Below, one piece after another: positions 7,541 to 15,306 of a stretch of DNA of 64,000 nt. Position 1 is the stretch's first letter. The number at the start of each line of letters is the position of its first letter. The stretch is from Oscillospiraceae bacterium (GTDB taxonomy: Bacteria > Bacillota > Clostridia > Oscillospirales > WRJC01). Below the pieces are notes generated by a model. The model did not search any database and was not told the origin of the DNA. It was given only the letters and a program-made list of their open reading frames with translations. The translations under genes and the position numbers were made by a program. Where the stretch lies: contig WRHM01000007.1 of assembly GCA_009783265.1 (NCBI GenBank), forward strand, positions 1-64,000, in the 5' to 3' direction.

Positions 7541-8011
7541 CTATTTGGGAATAAGATATTTCGGTTTGTTTGTTATTGATTTGATTTTTTTTGCTTTTAA
7601 CAGTTTCAAAACCGTGCTTTTGTATAGTCCCGTCATTTCTGCCACATCAACCATTGTTAAAATATCATCATAATCGGCATAAATAAATTTGAAATACTCG
7701 GCTATTTTCCATTCTTGTCCCGGTTTTATTATTTTTGAAAATGAGTTGCGATTGCTACCCGTTTTCGTAGGTCGTGATTTTACCGCCCTACGTGGTATCA
7801 TACTGCCAAACCGTTCACGGTTTTTTAGATATGTAATAACATCATCAAGAGCGATTTTATGCCGCCATGTTTTACCTGTGTCTGTCACGGGTATAATCCC
7901 ATGTTGTATAAGGTATAATGCGCTTCGTTTAGCGATTTTGCATATCCTGTATAACTGGTCAAGGTTGATGTATTCGGGATATTTCTTTTTTAATTCTTCG
8001 TAATTTTCCAT
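7541..8011 (-). CDS. Element-type helix-turn-helix DNA-binding protein (156 aa)
   Basis: An N-terminal excisionase-like region (INLDQLYRICKIAKRSALYL ... GIIPVTDTGKTWRHKI) is followed by a basic linker and a second putative HTH (TMVDVAEMTGLYKSTVLKLL). ATG 8011 is preferred over ATG 8020 because GGAGA lies 9 bases before the former and only one base before the latter. The gene is first in the leftward HTH-parA-parB group, 90 bp before parA, so it may regulate the group or assist partition. Both HTH calls are from pattern, not from a search. Confidence 0.6.
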   Translation of the reverse strand: MENYEELKKKYPEYINLDQLYRICKIAKRSALYLIQHGIIPVTDTGKTWRHKIALDDVITYLKNRERFGSMIPRRAVKSRPTKTGSNRNSFSKIIKPGQEWKIAEYFKFIYADYDDILTMVDVAEMTGLYKSTVLKLLKAKKIKSITNKPKYLIPK

Positions 8012-8091
8012 TTTTAACATTCTCCGTTTTTATATATTTGTCAATAATAGGCGAATGTTTTTCTGCTAAAAATACAAAAATCATATAAATT

Positions 8092-8171
8092 CGTTGCCAT
8101 TTTTCTTTCGTGCATCACGATATACGGCATAGATTCTGAGGTCTTGCGTTGCCTCCGCGTTGCCATTTTTC
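8092..8171. repeat. CGTTGCC direct repeats upstream of the par genes
   Basis: CGTTGCC occurs at 8092, 8147 and 8158. The first and last are parts of an identical 14-mer, CGTTGCCATTTTTC (8092-8105 and 8158-8171). They sit upstream of the HTH-parA-parB group. Such short direct repeats could be a partition centromere or regulatory iterons. The rest of 8012-8240 is AT-rich with no gene that I can support. Confidence 0.4.
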
Positions 8172-8242
8172 CAAAAAAAATCGAAAAATAAGCACTTTTT
8201 CAAACCCCGCATGGAATGGGCGTTATCGCGTCAAAACAAAAA

Positions 8243-8287
8243 AAAGAGGGCGAAAAGCCAGATTTCTCTTGACTTTTCGCTCTCTTT
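8243..8287 (-). terminator. Stem-loop terminator facing leftward transcription
   Basis: AAAGAGGGCGAAAAG (8243-8257) pairs with CTTTTCGCTCTCTTT (8273-8287) with one wobble. On the minus strand the stem is followed by a run of eight T residues. It would stop transcription entering the element from the right. Confidence 0.7.
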
Positions 8288-8339
8288 ATGTTATTCTATT
8301 TACCAACAAATGTTACTATAATCCAAATGGCGAGGAATA

Positions 8340-8397
8340 CTCGAAATCGAGTGTGCATGAGAGTGCACCGAGGGTTCGAATCCCTCTTCCTCCGCCA
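8340..8397 (+). other. 3' half of a tRNA-Ser gene: attachment-site border of the element
   Basis: The sequence matches a tRNA-Ser from the anticodon loop (CTCGAAA, anticodon CGA, 8340-8346) through the 3' anticodon strand, a long variable arm (GTGCA/TGCAC), the T arm (GAGGG-TTCGAAT-CCCTC, 8370-8386), the acceptor strand TTCCTCC, discriminator G and encoded CCA. The 5' half is absent: no GGAGGAA or D arm precedes it, and GGAATA upstream does not pair with the anticodon strand. This is the classic scar left at the distal end when an element integrates at a tRNA anticodon loop. The restored tRNA would lie beyond the left edge of the window. Confidence 0.82.
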
Positions 8398-8434
8398 AAA
8401 AGCCCGTAAATTCAAAGATTTACAGGCTTTTATT
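8398..8434 (+). terminator. Rho-independent terminator of the tRNA-Ser remnant
   Basis: AAAAGCCCGTAAAT pairs with ATTTACAGGCTTTT, followed by ATTTTG. It begins right after the CCA end. A closely similar sequence lies in inverted orientation at 19606-19651. Confidence 0.8.
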
Positions 8435-8505
8435 TTGCTTTGTTTGTTGCCCTGTTTTATGTTTTTGTTATATGTATGCGATTTATGTATTCAGTCAGAG
8501 TCATA

Positions 8506-8628
8506 AATCATGTGCATTTCAAAGATATTAACGCAAACGGAAAATGGTGTATAATGGGCGAAGGCATAACAGATTTTACAAGTATAATTAAAATATTAAA
8601 ATCAAACGATTATAACGGTTATAAATGT
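8506..8628 (+). pseudogene. C-terminal fragment of a TIM-barrel sugar-phosphate isomerase/epimerase
   Basis: The translated stretch has the HVHFKD metal-site strand, a GEGITDF motif and SNDYNGY. These are the last conserved blocks of xylose-isomerase-like TIM-barrel proteins (compare HVHIKD ... GEG.VDF ... YDGY). Only about 41 codons survive. No ribosome site or start lies before the homologous part. It lies directly outside the tRNA-Ser border and probably dates from a deletion during integration. Confidence 0.55.
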
Positions 8629-8659
8629 TCTTTTATTATCGTTATTTATATAATAAAAG

Positions 8660-8679
8660 CAGGAATTATTTTATTCCTG
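8660..8679 (-). terminator. Terminator overlapping the stop of the solute-binding protein gene
   Basis: CAGGAAT (8660-8666) pairs with ATTCCTG (8673-8679). On the minus strand it is followed by CTTTTATT. The stop codon at 8671-8673 lies in the loop/right stem. Confidence 0.65.
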
Positions 8680-10173
8680 TAAACCGAGTGCTTTTACCAC
8701 TTTGTCAATTTCAGCGTTTATCACAGGTTCAACTTTTTCAAGCTGTGAAGCGAGATTGCGGTCGTTTTTCTCAAACATTGTCAGGAACATACCGTCTCTA
8801 AAAAAGTTACACCATAATGTATTGCCCAGATCATATATCCTGTTCTCAAAAATCAGATCGAGCATTTCAACCGATTCCTCGTCTCTTGCCTGTTTCGTTT
8901 TAAGCGAAATATCATAATATGCCGGAATAACCGTTTTCGCAGATTCCGCGTTGAGAGATTCGAGTATTGTCCCTGTCATTTGCAGATTTGAAGCCGTTAT
9001 CGGAACAATCCCCGGATTTCCGCCCTCCACGAAAGTATAATATTTATCCTGCGTTGCAGTATATTTCGGATATGGTATTATACCGAAATCTGTCTCCATA
9101 CTGCGCAGATCGCCGATTTTTTTAAATGTACAGTTAGAGAACAAAGTCTGATTGTTTATAACAAGTTTGTCGCCTATTTCGCTGATATTGGCGTCGTTTT
9201 TGGCGTCTCCCCTGAACCATGAGCCGTTGTCATAAGTCATAGCAAAAGCCTTATCTATAATAGAAGCGAATTTTTCGTCGCCTATTAATGTAAACTGCGG
9301 TATGTCATCGCTCGATTTTGAGATTGATTCAACACCCGCCGCGACCCAGAAAGAAGGCAGGATATATTTGGCAAGCGACACGAATCCGTATATGTCATTT
9401 TCGTCCATAATACCGTCTCCGTCCAAATCCCGGGTGGCGGCCGTTGCCATTTCGCTGAACTTGTCAAACGTCCAGTTTCCGCTCTTGACAAGCTCATAAG
9501 GTGACTCAAGCTGTAAATCTGAAATCATCTGCTTGTTGAAGAGCATCACGTGCGTATAGTCGTAAACGGTCAGATTAAACGCCCCGTAGGCGAACATCAG
9601 CTCTCCGCCTATCGTCAGGGATTTATTCATCGACTGGCTCCAGTACGGCTTGGAAATATCTATGTTCGGTATTTCCGCAATCTTGTATACCATACCCTCG
9701 GCCCCGAAAGTCAAAGCGTCGCGGTCAACGAGCAGATATATTTCGTGAGCCTCTATCCCCGCTCCGACATTTTTCCTGAATGTTGCATTAAGTGTCCCAT
9801 ATTCTATTAATTCCTGAGAGATTTCAATATTGAAACGTTCTTCGATTCTCCGGTTCCTCCTGTAAACCTCGTCGTTCATCGGCTCTCCGATTTCTTCTTC
9901 CGCATCATACAAAAGTGTCAGCCAAAACGCATCCTGCATCGCTATTTTGAACGGGGCTCCGCCGAAATCCTGTTCCTGTAAATCGTCCGCGTAAATATCG
10001 TCTGTAGTTTCTTCAGCGATATTACTATCGTCGTTTTCTGCTGAAGTTATTTGATCTTTTGAGACGTCTTTTTCAGAATTATTTTCAGAGCAGGATACAA
10101 ATACCATAGATAAAATAAAAAGTATTATTATAAATAACAAAGCCGTTATGATTTTTTTTAATTCATTTTTCAT
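8671..10173 (-). CDS. Extracellular solute-binding lipoprotein (ABC sugar-type), paralogue 1
   Basis: The 500-residue product begins with a lipoprotein signal peptide (hydrophobic h-region, lipobox around VFVSC, then an acidic Asp/Glu/Ser-rich tether). The mature part matches the family 1 solute-binding fold of Clostridia: a GEPMNDEVYRRNRRIEERF block near the N-terminus, DLDGDGIMDENDIYG in the middle, IIPYPKYT, and ETKQARDEESVEMLDLIFE-like sequence near the C-terminus. It should sit on the outer face of the membrane and deliver an oligosaccharide to an ABC importer. No permease or ATPase gene is adjacent. Four paralogues occur at 25068, 26659, 28541 and 48875. This one and 48875 are the more divergent. 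Confidence 0.85.
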   Translation of the reverse strand: MKNELKKIITALLFIIILFILSMVFVSCSENNSEKDVSKDQITSAENDDSNIAEETTDDIYADDLQEQDFGGAPFKIAMQDAFWLTLLYDAEEEIGEPMNDEVYRRNRRIEERFNIEISQELIEYGTLNATFRKNVGAGIEAHEIYLLVDRDALTFGAEGMVYKIAEIPNIDISKPYWSQSMNKSLTIGGELMFAYGAFNLTVYDYTHVMLFNKQMISDLQLESPYELVKSGNWTFDKFSEMATAATRDLDGDGIMDENDIYGFVSLAKYILPSFWVAAGVESISKSSDDIPQFTLIGDEKFASIIDKAFAMTYDNGSWFRGDAKNDANISEIGDKLVINNQTLFSNCTFKKIGDLRSMETDFGIIPYPKYTATQDKYYTFVEGGNPGIVPITASNLQMTGTILESLNAESAKTVIPAYYDISLKTKQARDEESVEMLDLIFENRIYDLGNTLWCNFFRDGMFLTMFEKNDRNLASQLEKVEPVINAEIDKVVKALGLQE

Positions 10174-10288
10174 AGTTTAAACTCCTTTTTTTGATTTATT
10201 TAGATAATTATAGATCATTAGCTGTAAATTCCGAAAGAGTCATTTTTATAAATTATTATTACATGATTTTTTCAATAGCATATAAAAT

Positions 10289-10327
10289 AGACTTGTAGCC
10301 AAAAAGATTACAAGTCTGTTTTATTTT
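10289..10327. terminator. Terminator downstream of the CBM9-like gene
   Basis: AGACTTGTA (10289-10297) pairs with TACAAGTCT (10309-10317), followed on the + strand by GTTTTATTTT and preceded by AAAATAG for the minus strand. It separates the two leftward genes at 8671 and 10366. Confidence 0.65.
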
Positions 10328-10365
10328 CAAAAGGAATTTTCAATTTATGTTTTAAAAATCAAAAA

Positions 10366-11286
10366 TTACGCTTTATTTTTACTTACGCGTTTTGTTACAA
10401 TAACTGCTCCTGCGAGTGCTATTACGAGAACAATGAGCATTATTGCGCTGTCGCCTGTCGGAGCAGCGGGAGCGGGAGCCGCCGGAGCTGCCGGTGCGGG
10501 AGTATCATCAACAACGTCTGGCGCCGGTTCGGGTTCGTCGACTACTGCCGGTGCTTTAGCCGCGCCTAACGGCAATATGCCGCGGCAAGCGTTCGGATAC
10601 TGCCACTGATTATCAACGTCGTCGTCGTCTCCTGCAAGGAATACCTGAGAAGAACGTCCTTCGTCGTACTGATTGTCGCCTATCTGGAAGTCAACGAGTA
10701 CAGAACCGCCTTCTACCAGAGCCTTCGCTGCGCCGCCGGTCAAAGCGATAGGCAGGAATACTTCTATTATATACCCTTTGCTCAAATCACTGCCCTCGAG
10801 CGGTTTCACTACATAAATTATTCCCTCGCCCTCAGAGTCATCCGTAAAATCCTGATAGTTTCCCGTGGGTTCTAACTGGAATCCGTCGTCGTTCGGAGCA
10901 GAAGCGATACATGTCTGCCAATATGGGTTATCTGACCCTGAATGCGAATCTTCTTTCGCGCTGTTCCAGTCGATGAAAAATTCGACGCGGTCGCGCTGAT
11001 AGGTGTTGTCGTGATTGTGATTTGGTGTTGTGTCATAAACTTCCACATAATAATATAGACCTTTTTCATTCCAAGCGGAAGCGTATCTTCCGGTTGCGCC
11101 ATCCATGCTATCGTCTCTGTAACTATTGAGATTGTAGAATTCACCGTAGCCGTCGTCAAGTACTCCGTCAATTACGATTTCTGCTTTCGGCGCCGTTGGC
11201 AGCGTGATCATATCTGCCGCCATTACCGGTATTGCCAATGCAAACATCATAGCTAAAACTATTACAAGCGCTAAAATCTTTTTCAT
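10366..11286 (-). CDS. Secreted CBM9-like carbohydrate-binding surface protein with C-terminal anchor
   Basis: The 306-residue protein has a signal peptide (residues 1-23, ending VMAAD), then a beta-rich domain of the family 9 carbohydrate-binding or DOMON type (IDGVLDDGYGEF, ASAWNEKGLYYYVEVYD, DRVEFFIDWN, about 30-245). A Pro/Ala/Val-rich linker (250-275) leads to a C-terminal segment starting PTGDS, a 20-residue hydrophobic stretch and basic KRVSKNKA. This tail resembles a sortase signal, although the LPxTG proline spacing is not canonical. It probably binds polysaccharide at the cell surface. A broken copy of its C-terminus lies at 11493-11570. Confidence 0.72.
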   Translation of the reverse strand: MKKILALVIVLAMMFALAIPVMAADMITLPTAPKAEIVIDGVLDDGYGEFYNLNSYRDDSMDGATGRYASAWNEKGLYYYVEVYDTTPNHNHDNTYQRDRVEFFIDWNSAKEDSHSGSDNPYWQTCIASAPNDDGFQLEPTGNYQDFTDDSEGEGIIYVVKPLEGSDLSKGYIIEVFLPIALTGGAAKALVEGGSVLVDFQIGDNQYDEGRSSQVFLAGDDDDVDNQWQYPNACRGILPLGAAKAPAVVDEPEPAPDVVDDTPAPAAPAAPAPAAPTGDSAIMLIVLVIALAGAVIVTKRVSKNKA

Positions 11287-11343
11287 AATTTCCTCCTGAA
11301 TATTATATTTTTTATAAAACGTAATTTTACTTAATGTATATTT

Positions 11344-11371
11344 ATTATAACACTTATTTTCAAAAATGCAA
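11344..11371 (-). promoter_or_regulatory. Promoter of the CBM9-like gene
   Basis: On the minus strand TTGCAT (11366-11371), a 16-bp spacer and TATAAT (11344-11349) lie about 60 bp upstream of ATG 11286. An AGGAGG ribosome site follows. Confidence 0.6.
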
Positions 11372-11427
11372 TAGTTTTTTCAAAAATTTTTGTACATTTG
11401 CAAAATTATTTAGGAAATCAACAAAAA

Positions 11428-11458
11428 CAGTCCGGGATTGCTCCCGGATTGTTTTTTT
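11428..11458. terminator. Strong stem-loop terminator
   Basis: TCCGGG (11431-11436) pairs with CCCGGA (11443-11448), extended by CAG/TTG, with T-runs on both sides. It lies just downstream of the broken CBM9-like tail on the minus strand and was probably that gene's terminator. Confidence 0.75.
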
Positions 11459-11492
11459 ATCGCTGCTGCGAACAAAATTTTACTTGTTAAGA

Positions 11493-11570
11493 TTACGCTT
11501 TATTTTTGCTTATGCGTCTTGTTATAATAACTGCGTCTGCCAGCGTTATTACGAGAACAACCGGCAAGGG
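11493..11570 (-). pseudogene. Orphan C-terminus of a second CBM9-like surface protein
   Basis: The last 25 codons read LVITLADAVIITRRISKNKA before the stop, nearly the same as LVIALAGAVIVTKRVSKNKA at the end of the gene at 10366. Homology ends abruptly at CCGGCAAGGG (11561-11570), which adjoins a tRNA-Ser 3'-end remnant. A second surface-protein gene was therefore cut off here by recombination or deletion. Confidence 0.75.
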
Positions 11571-11576
11571 AAAATA

Positions 11577-11621
11577 AAAAAGCCAGATAACCCGCAAGTT
11601 TGCCGGCTTTTGGCGGAGGAA
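11577..11621 (-). other. tRNA-Ser 3' end plus terminator remnant (possible att scar)
   Basis: Read on the minus strand, TTCCTCCGCCA (11611-11621) equals the acceptor strand and CCA end of the tRNA-Ser fragment at 8387-8397. A GC stem-loop with AAAAGCC/GGCTTTTTT follows, as after a tRNA gene. The T arm is missing. It may be a secondary attachment scar. Confidence 0.5.
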
Positions 11622-11685
11622 ACCGCCTAATCACGCATATCACAATATATTTTTATCATTTTAGATTACCAATATATAGCATAAT

Positions 11686-13035
11686 TTACTCAAAGTCATA
11701 ATCAACGGGGTGAAGGCAGGTTAATTTATTCACTTTTGAGCCTGACGGAGCGGGTACGCGGTGATTTACGGTGATAAGCGGGTCATTTGTCCGTTCCATG
11801 CAGACAGACAGCCTTTCGGATAAATCGTTATAAACAGAAATATATGCGCTGTCATTTACGAGATTTTCCCTTTCAAGCGGGTCAAGATATAAATCAAACA
11901 GCATTTCCCTTGCCACAGGACGGGACATAATCCCTGCGGCCAACAGAAACTGTTTGCTGTTTCCGTCGTCTGTATTTGCGGGAACTATACTGTTGTGATA
12001 ATCATAGCGTTTTATCAACTTATACCTTTGAGTGCGGATACACCGCATAGGCTCGTATGAAGCGTGATATGTAACTTCCGCGAATATTTCTTCGTTTATT
12101 TCGGTCATATCGCCGTTAAGTATACTGTAAAACGATTTGCCCATCAGCCATTCCGGTTTTTCTATGCCGCATAAATCGCATAGGGTAGGAAATACGTCGA
12201 TGTGAGATATTAAACAATCGTTTGATGTTCCGTTTGCGGGGCTGACGGGATATTTTATCATCAGCGCAACGCCGATTCCCGTATCATACAGATTGCATTT
12301 CATGTGCGGGAACGATATTCCGTGGTCGGTTGTGAAAACAACGACAGTATTATATTCAACGCCCGAATTAGCTAACGCCTCCATTACTATGCCGACGCAT
12401 TCGTCCGCTATTTTCGCAGATATGTGATACCCTGCCATATCCTCGCGGTTTGTCTTTATGTCATACATAACATGCGGCGGCATTATGTAATCCTGTTTTA
12501 TATCTTTTATATCTGATATATTTTCTATATTCCCTGCGTCGTTGACGTCCGGGAATACGCGGTGCGTATTGAACATTCCGAACGAGAGAAAAAAGTTTTT
12601 AGTTTTGCCGGCAGAATTTCTTATATATTCCGCGACGGCGCGGGCATTTACAATATCCCGCTCGAAATGGGATTTTACAGGGGTATTTGTTGTCAGTATT
12701 TTTTCATAGCCGAGTATTCCGGCATCAGGGGCTTCATGCTGTACCCCGCACAAAACCGTTTCATATCCTGCTTTTTTTAAATAATGCGAGAGGTGCATAT
12801 TGTAATCTTTCATCTGAAAACCTCTGTGGGCAAGTCCAAGCATACCGTTTACATGCGGCAGCGTTCCCGTCAATAGTGCCGCCCTGCTCGGCGAACATGT
12901 CGGACCGGCACAGTAGCAGTGACGAAATAACGCGGATTGTTTTGCGAGGCTCATAAGGTTAGGAGTTGGTATATTGTATCCGTAAGGCTCAATATAACGC
13001 CCGCTGTCATGCGTATGAATGTATAGTATGTTCAT
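11686..13035 (-). CDS. Sulfatase (Cys-type, N-sulfoglucosamine sulfohydrolase-like)
   Basis: The 449-residue protein is a type I sulfatase. The formylglycine signature CSPSR is at residues 47-51 (Cys47 is the residue to be oxidised), and an N-terminal metal-binding THDSGR lies at about 8-13. Later blocks include TTDHGISFPHMKCNLYDTGI and SHIDVFPTLCDLCGIEKPEW. A Cys-type enzyme in an anaerobe needs a radical-SAM maturase (anSME), which is not in this window. No signal peptide is visible, so it is predicted to be cytoplasmic and to act on imported sulfated sugars. It stands alone, 200 bp from the next leftward gene, with only a weak ribosome site. Confidence 0.88.
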   Translation of the reverse strand: MNILYIHTHDSGRYIEPYGYNIPTPNLMSLAKQSALFRHCYCAGPTCSPSRAALLTGTLPHVNGMLGLAHRGFQMKDYNMHLSHYLKKAGYETVLCGVQHEAPDAGILGYEKILTTNTPVKSHFERDIVNARAVAEYIRNSAGKTKNFFLSFGMFNTHRVFPDVNDAGNIENISDIKDIKQDYIMPPHVMYDIKTNREDMAGYHISAKIADECVGIVMEALANSGVEYNTVVVFTTDHGISFPHMKCNLYDTGIGVALMIKYPVSPANGTSNDCLISHIDVFPTLCDLCGIEKPEWLMGKSFYSILNGDMTEINEEIFAEVTYHASYEPMRCIRTQRYKLIKRYDYHNSIVPANTDDGNSKQFLLAAGIMSRPVAREMLFDLYLDPLERENLVNDSAYISVYNDLSERLSVCMERTNDPLITVNHRVPAPSGSKVNKLTCLHPVDYDFE

Positions 13036-13184
13036 ATAATCTAAATCTTTCTTTTTATTTTGTTATTTGTGTATATTATTTAATATTATTAATCGGTTTA
13101 ATACCTTAACATAATGTAAATAATTTTTATAATCATATATTAAATTGATTTTAGGATTGCACGTTACGAATGTTCTTATATATA

Positions 13185-13205
13185 ACAGTCGGTACGGAAC
13201 GGCAG
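13185..13205 (+). repeat. 21-bp terminal inverted repeat, left copy (right copy 13827-13847)
   Basis: ACAGTCGGTACGGAACGGCAG here matches the reverse complement of 13827-13847 at 19 of 21 positions. The two copies bracket exactly one gene, the QueD-like CDS at 13233. The unit is 663 bp long. It may be a mobile cassette, or paired regulatory or terminator sites. Confidence 0.6.
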
Positions 13206-13232
13206 TTAGTAATTTTTGAATGAATAAAAGAA

Positions 13233-13802
13233 TTAGACTATTTTTTTATATCCACATTTAGGACACACGCCATTTTCGTTTAACGCAATACCGCATAACG
13301 GGCAACGCGTTATACTATTTTTCGGCTCATATTCTTCTACCGCGCCGTTTACTCCGCTTGTAAAAGTAATTTTAACTATATTAAGTTTGTTTTTCAGCAA
13401 ATCGTAAACAATTTTAATCATACCCTCAACGGTCATTGTTTCTTTCGTGACAACCAAACGGGAATCCGGGTATGCTGTGGCAAGCTCCGTTTTGAAAGCC
13501 TCGCCTTTCATTGTATTTTGCGGTGTGCCGTTTTTAATGCCTTGCGCGTCGTATACTCCGAGAATTGCGGGGAGCAACGGGTCATCTTCCCGTAAGATAA
13601 GAGCATGGTCAAAGTTTTTCAATACTTCCCAAGCGGTTTTCTTGATTTCATTGCATGGGAATACCATATTGACTCCTGCATTAACGGTATCTTCAACTTC
13701 AAGCGTCAGTATTCCCGTATGCCCGTGAAGATACTGAGCTTCGCCTTTGAACCCATAGAACCTATGGGCATATTGTAAATCTAATGTTGTGAAACTTTTC
13801 AT
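13233..13802 (-). CDS. 6-pyruvoyl-tetrahydropterin synthase/QueD-like protein with zinc ribbon
   Basis: The 189-residue protein has the PTPS/QueD fold signature: AHRFYGF near the N-terminus, the zinc-binding LHGHTG at about 25-30, FDHALIL, and a KETMTVEGM segment near the active-site Glu. A C-terminal zinc ribbon, CPLCG..(x)..CPKCG (168-185), is an extra domain. QueD makes 6-carboxytetrahydropterin for queuosine; other family members act in biopterin or related pathways. No other queuosine gene is adjacent; queH is at 41039. CTCTCC (GGAGAG on the coding strand) precedes ATG 13802. It is bounded by a 21-bp inverted repeat. Confidence 0.75.
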   Translation of the reverse strand: MKSFTTLDLQYAHRFYGFKGEAQYLHGHTGILTLEVEDTVNAGVNMVFPCNEIKKTAWEVLKNFDHALILREDDPLLPAILGVYDAQGIKNGTPQNTMKGEAFKTELATAYPDSRLVVTKETMTVEGMIKIVYDLLKNKLNIVKITFTSGVNGAVEEYEPKNSITRCPLCGIALNENGVCPKCGYKKIV

Positions 13803-13847
13803 GATTCCTCTCCTTTAAATATATTTCCGCCGTTCCGTTCCGACTGT

Positions 13848-14288
13848 ATATTATATAAATTCGCTTCGTCAAAAACAATATTTTTTCTACTACAAAAAAT
13901 AATTATATCAACGCAAATAAAAGTAAATATATTATATCATATAAAAATAAACAAAATAAAAACACATTCAAATTATGATATATTGTTGAAAATCACTTAT
14001 ATAAATCGTATATAATAAATAAACGAAATGGAGTAAACGCTATGGTTTCATTAAAACCATATTTTAATATAAAAACAAAAATTTAACTTTTTATCATTGT
14101 GTTAAACCTCTAAAAATGGTATAATATTTTAAATAAAAAGTAGTTTGTATTTTAGGTAACGTATAATTATTTTATATTCGAGGGATATACTTTGGGATAA
14201 TATATAAAATAAACATTGCATTTAAATGCACCAAAAGCAAAGAATAATCTAAAACTCCATGATATAATTGTTACAGGAGGTGAGATAA
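13848..14288 (+). promoter_or_regulatory. AT-rich gap with a promoter at 14097-14125
   Basis: This 441-bp stretch has no gene that I can support. TTGTGT (14097-14102), a 17-bp spacer and TATAAT (14120-14125) form a rightward promoter about 165 bp before the AraC gene. A small hairpin, TATGGTTT/AAAACCATA, lies at 14041-14061. A second TATAAT (14262-14267) closer to the gene lacks a clear -35. Confidence 0.45.
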
Positions 14289-15122
14289 GTGGATTGGCAA
14301 AAGTGTATGAACCAGGCGATTGATTATATCGAGAATAATCTGTCTGACGAGATTGATTATTCAACAGCGGCACAGTACATGAACTGTTCTGTTTGGGAGT
14401 TTCAGCGTATATTTTCATTCATGGCGCAGACGCCGTTGTCAGAATATATACGGCGGCGGCGATTGACGCTCGCGGCGCATGACATTCAAGTGAATAACGA
14501 TAAAGTTATTGATGTCGCTTTGCGTTACGGCTATGATTCCCCCGCTTCTTTTTCACGGGCATTTAATCAACTGCATGGGACAACGCCGAAATCAGCGCGC
14601 GACGACGGCGTAACGCTTAAAGTCTTTCCCCGTCTTATCTTCAAATTTATACTTAAAGGAGTAGAATCAATGGATTACAGAATTGAAGAAAAAGAAACGT
14701 TTCAAGTGATTGGCAGAACAAAACGAATGACAACAGTAAATGACGCGCACTACAACGGAATCGGCGCGCTTTGGAATGAATGGAACAGCACAAAAATGTT
14801 CGATAAATTCCACGGCAGATATGCAAAAGGCGAAGCACATGATATGTGCGTTACAACGCCCGCAGAAAAAACAGAGGAGTTCGACTATACGATAGGTTTT
14901 TTATATAATGGCGCGGAAAACGTAGATGGGTTTGACATTGTAACTGTTCCCGGCGGCACTTACGTTGTTTTTACTATACCGGACGAACACAAAAAAAATG
15001 TCGGCAGTTTTATGGGGCGTTGCGTAACTGAATATTTACCCGCCGCAGGTTATGAACTCGCAGGGATTGACATAGAATACTTCCCCGAATCTAAATGGGA
15101 AGCGTGGTTTCTTATTAAATAA
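14289..15122 (+). CDS. AraC-family regulator with GyrI-like effector domain
   Basis: The 277-residue protein has an N-terminal pair of AraC helix-turn-helix motifs (about 7-105, with VIDVALRYGYDSPASFSRAFNQLHGTTP as the family hallmark) and a C-terminal GyrI-like/effector-binding domain (about 125-277, with VPGGTYVVF and EYFPESKWEAWFLIK). Such fusions (Rob/BmrR-like effector sensing) control multidrug or stress genes. GTG 14289 is chosen because AGGAGGTGA lies just upstream. The gene at 15407 encodes a free-standing GyrI-like domain and may belong to the same response. Confidence 0.88.
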   Translation: MDWQKCMNQAIDYIENNLSDEIDYSTAAQYMNCSVWEFQRIFSFMAQTPLSEYIRRRRLTLAAHDIQVNNDKVIDVALRYGYDSPASFSRAFNQLHGTTPKSARDDGVTLKVFPRLIFKFILKGVESMDYRIEEKETFQVIGRTKRMTTVNDAHYNGIGALWNEWNSTKMFDKFHGRYAKGEAHDMCVTTPAEKTEEFDYTIGFLYNGAENVDGFDIVTVPGGTYVVFTIPDEHKKNVGSFMGRCVTEYLPAAGYELAGIDIEYFPESKWEAWFLIK

Positions 15123-15152
15123 AATCTTGCAACACCGTATTATAAACATACT

Positions 15153-15180
15153 CCCTGCTGTTCTATGCGGCAGGGAGTAA
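15153..15180 (+). terminator. Stem-loop downstream of the AraC gene
   Basis: TACTCCCTGC pairs with GCAGGGAGTA around a 10-nt loop. There is no strong T-run (ATACAAAAACAG), so termination is only possible. Confidence 0.45.
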
Positions 15181-15247
15181 TACAAAAACAGAACGAAACG
15201 AATTTATATTATATGCAGGTAAAAAATGATTATAAATAAACTTTATC

Positions 15248-15275
15248 TTGTATTTTTGTATGCTTATGATATAAT
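15248..15275 (+). promoter_or_regulatory. Promoter for the leader peptide and GyrI-like gene
   Basis: TTGTAT (15248-15253), a 16-bp spacer and TATAAT (15270-15275) are followed within 20 bp by a GGAG ribosome site. Confidence 0.6.
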
Positions 15276-15306
15276 TTTATTAATACTAAACAAAGGAGTG
15301 ATGATT

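Noticed and set aside
8440..8682. Whole 80-codon + strand frame as an intact gene
   Set aside because: Only the middle 41 codons match a known fold; the start has no ribosome site and the tail runs into the solute-binding gene terminator. Kept as a fragment.
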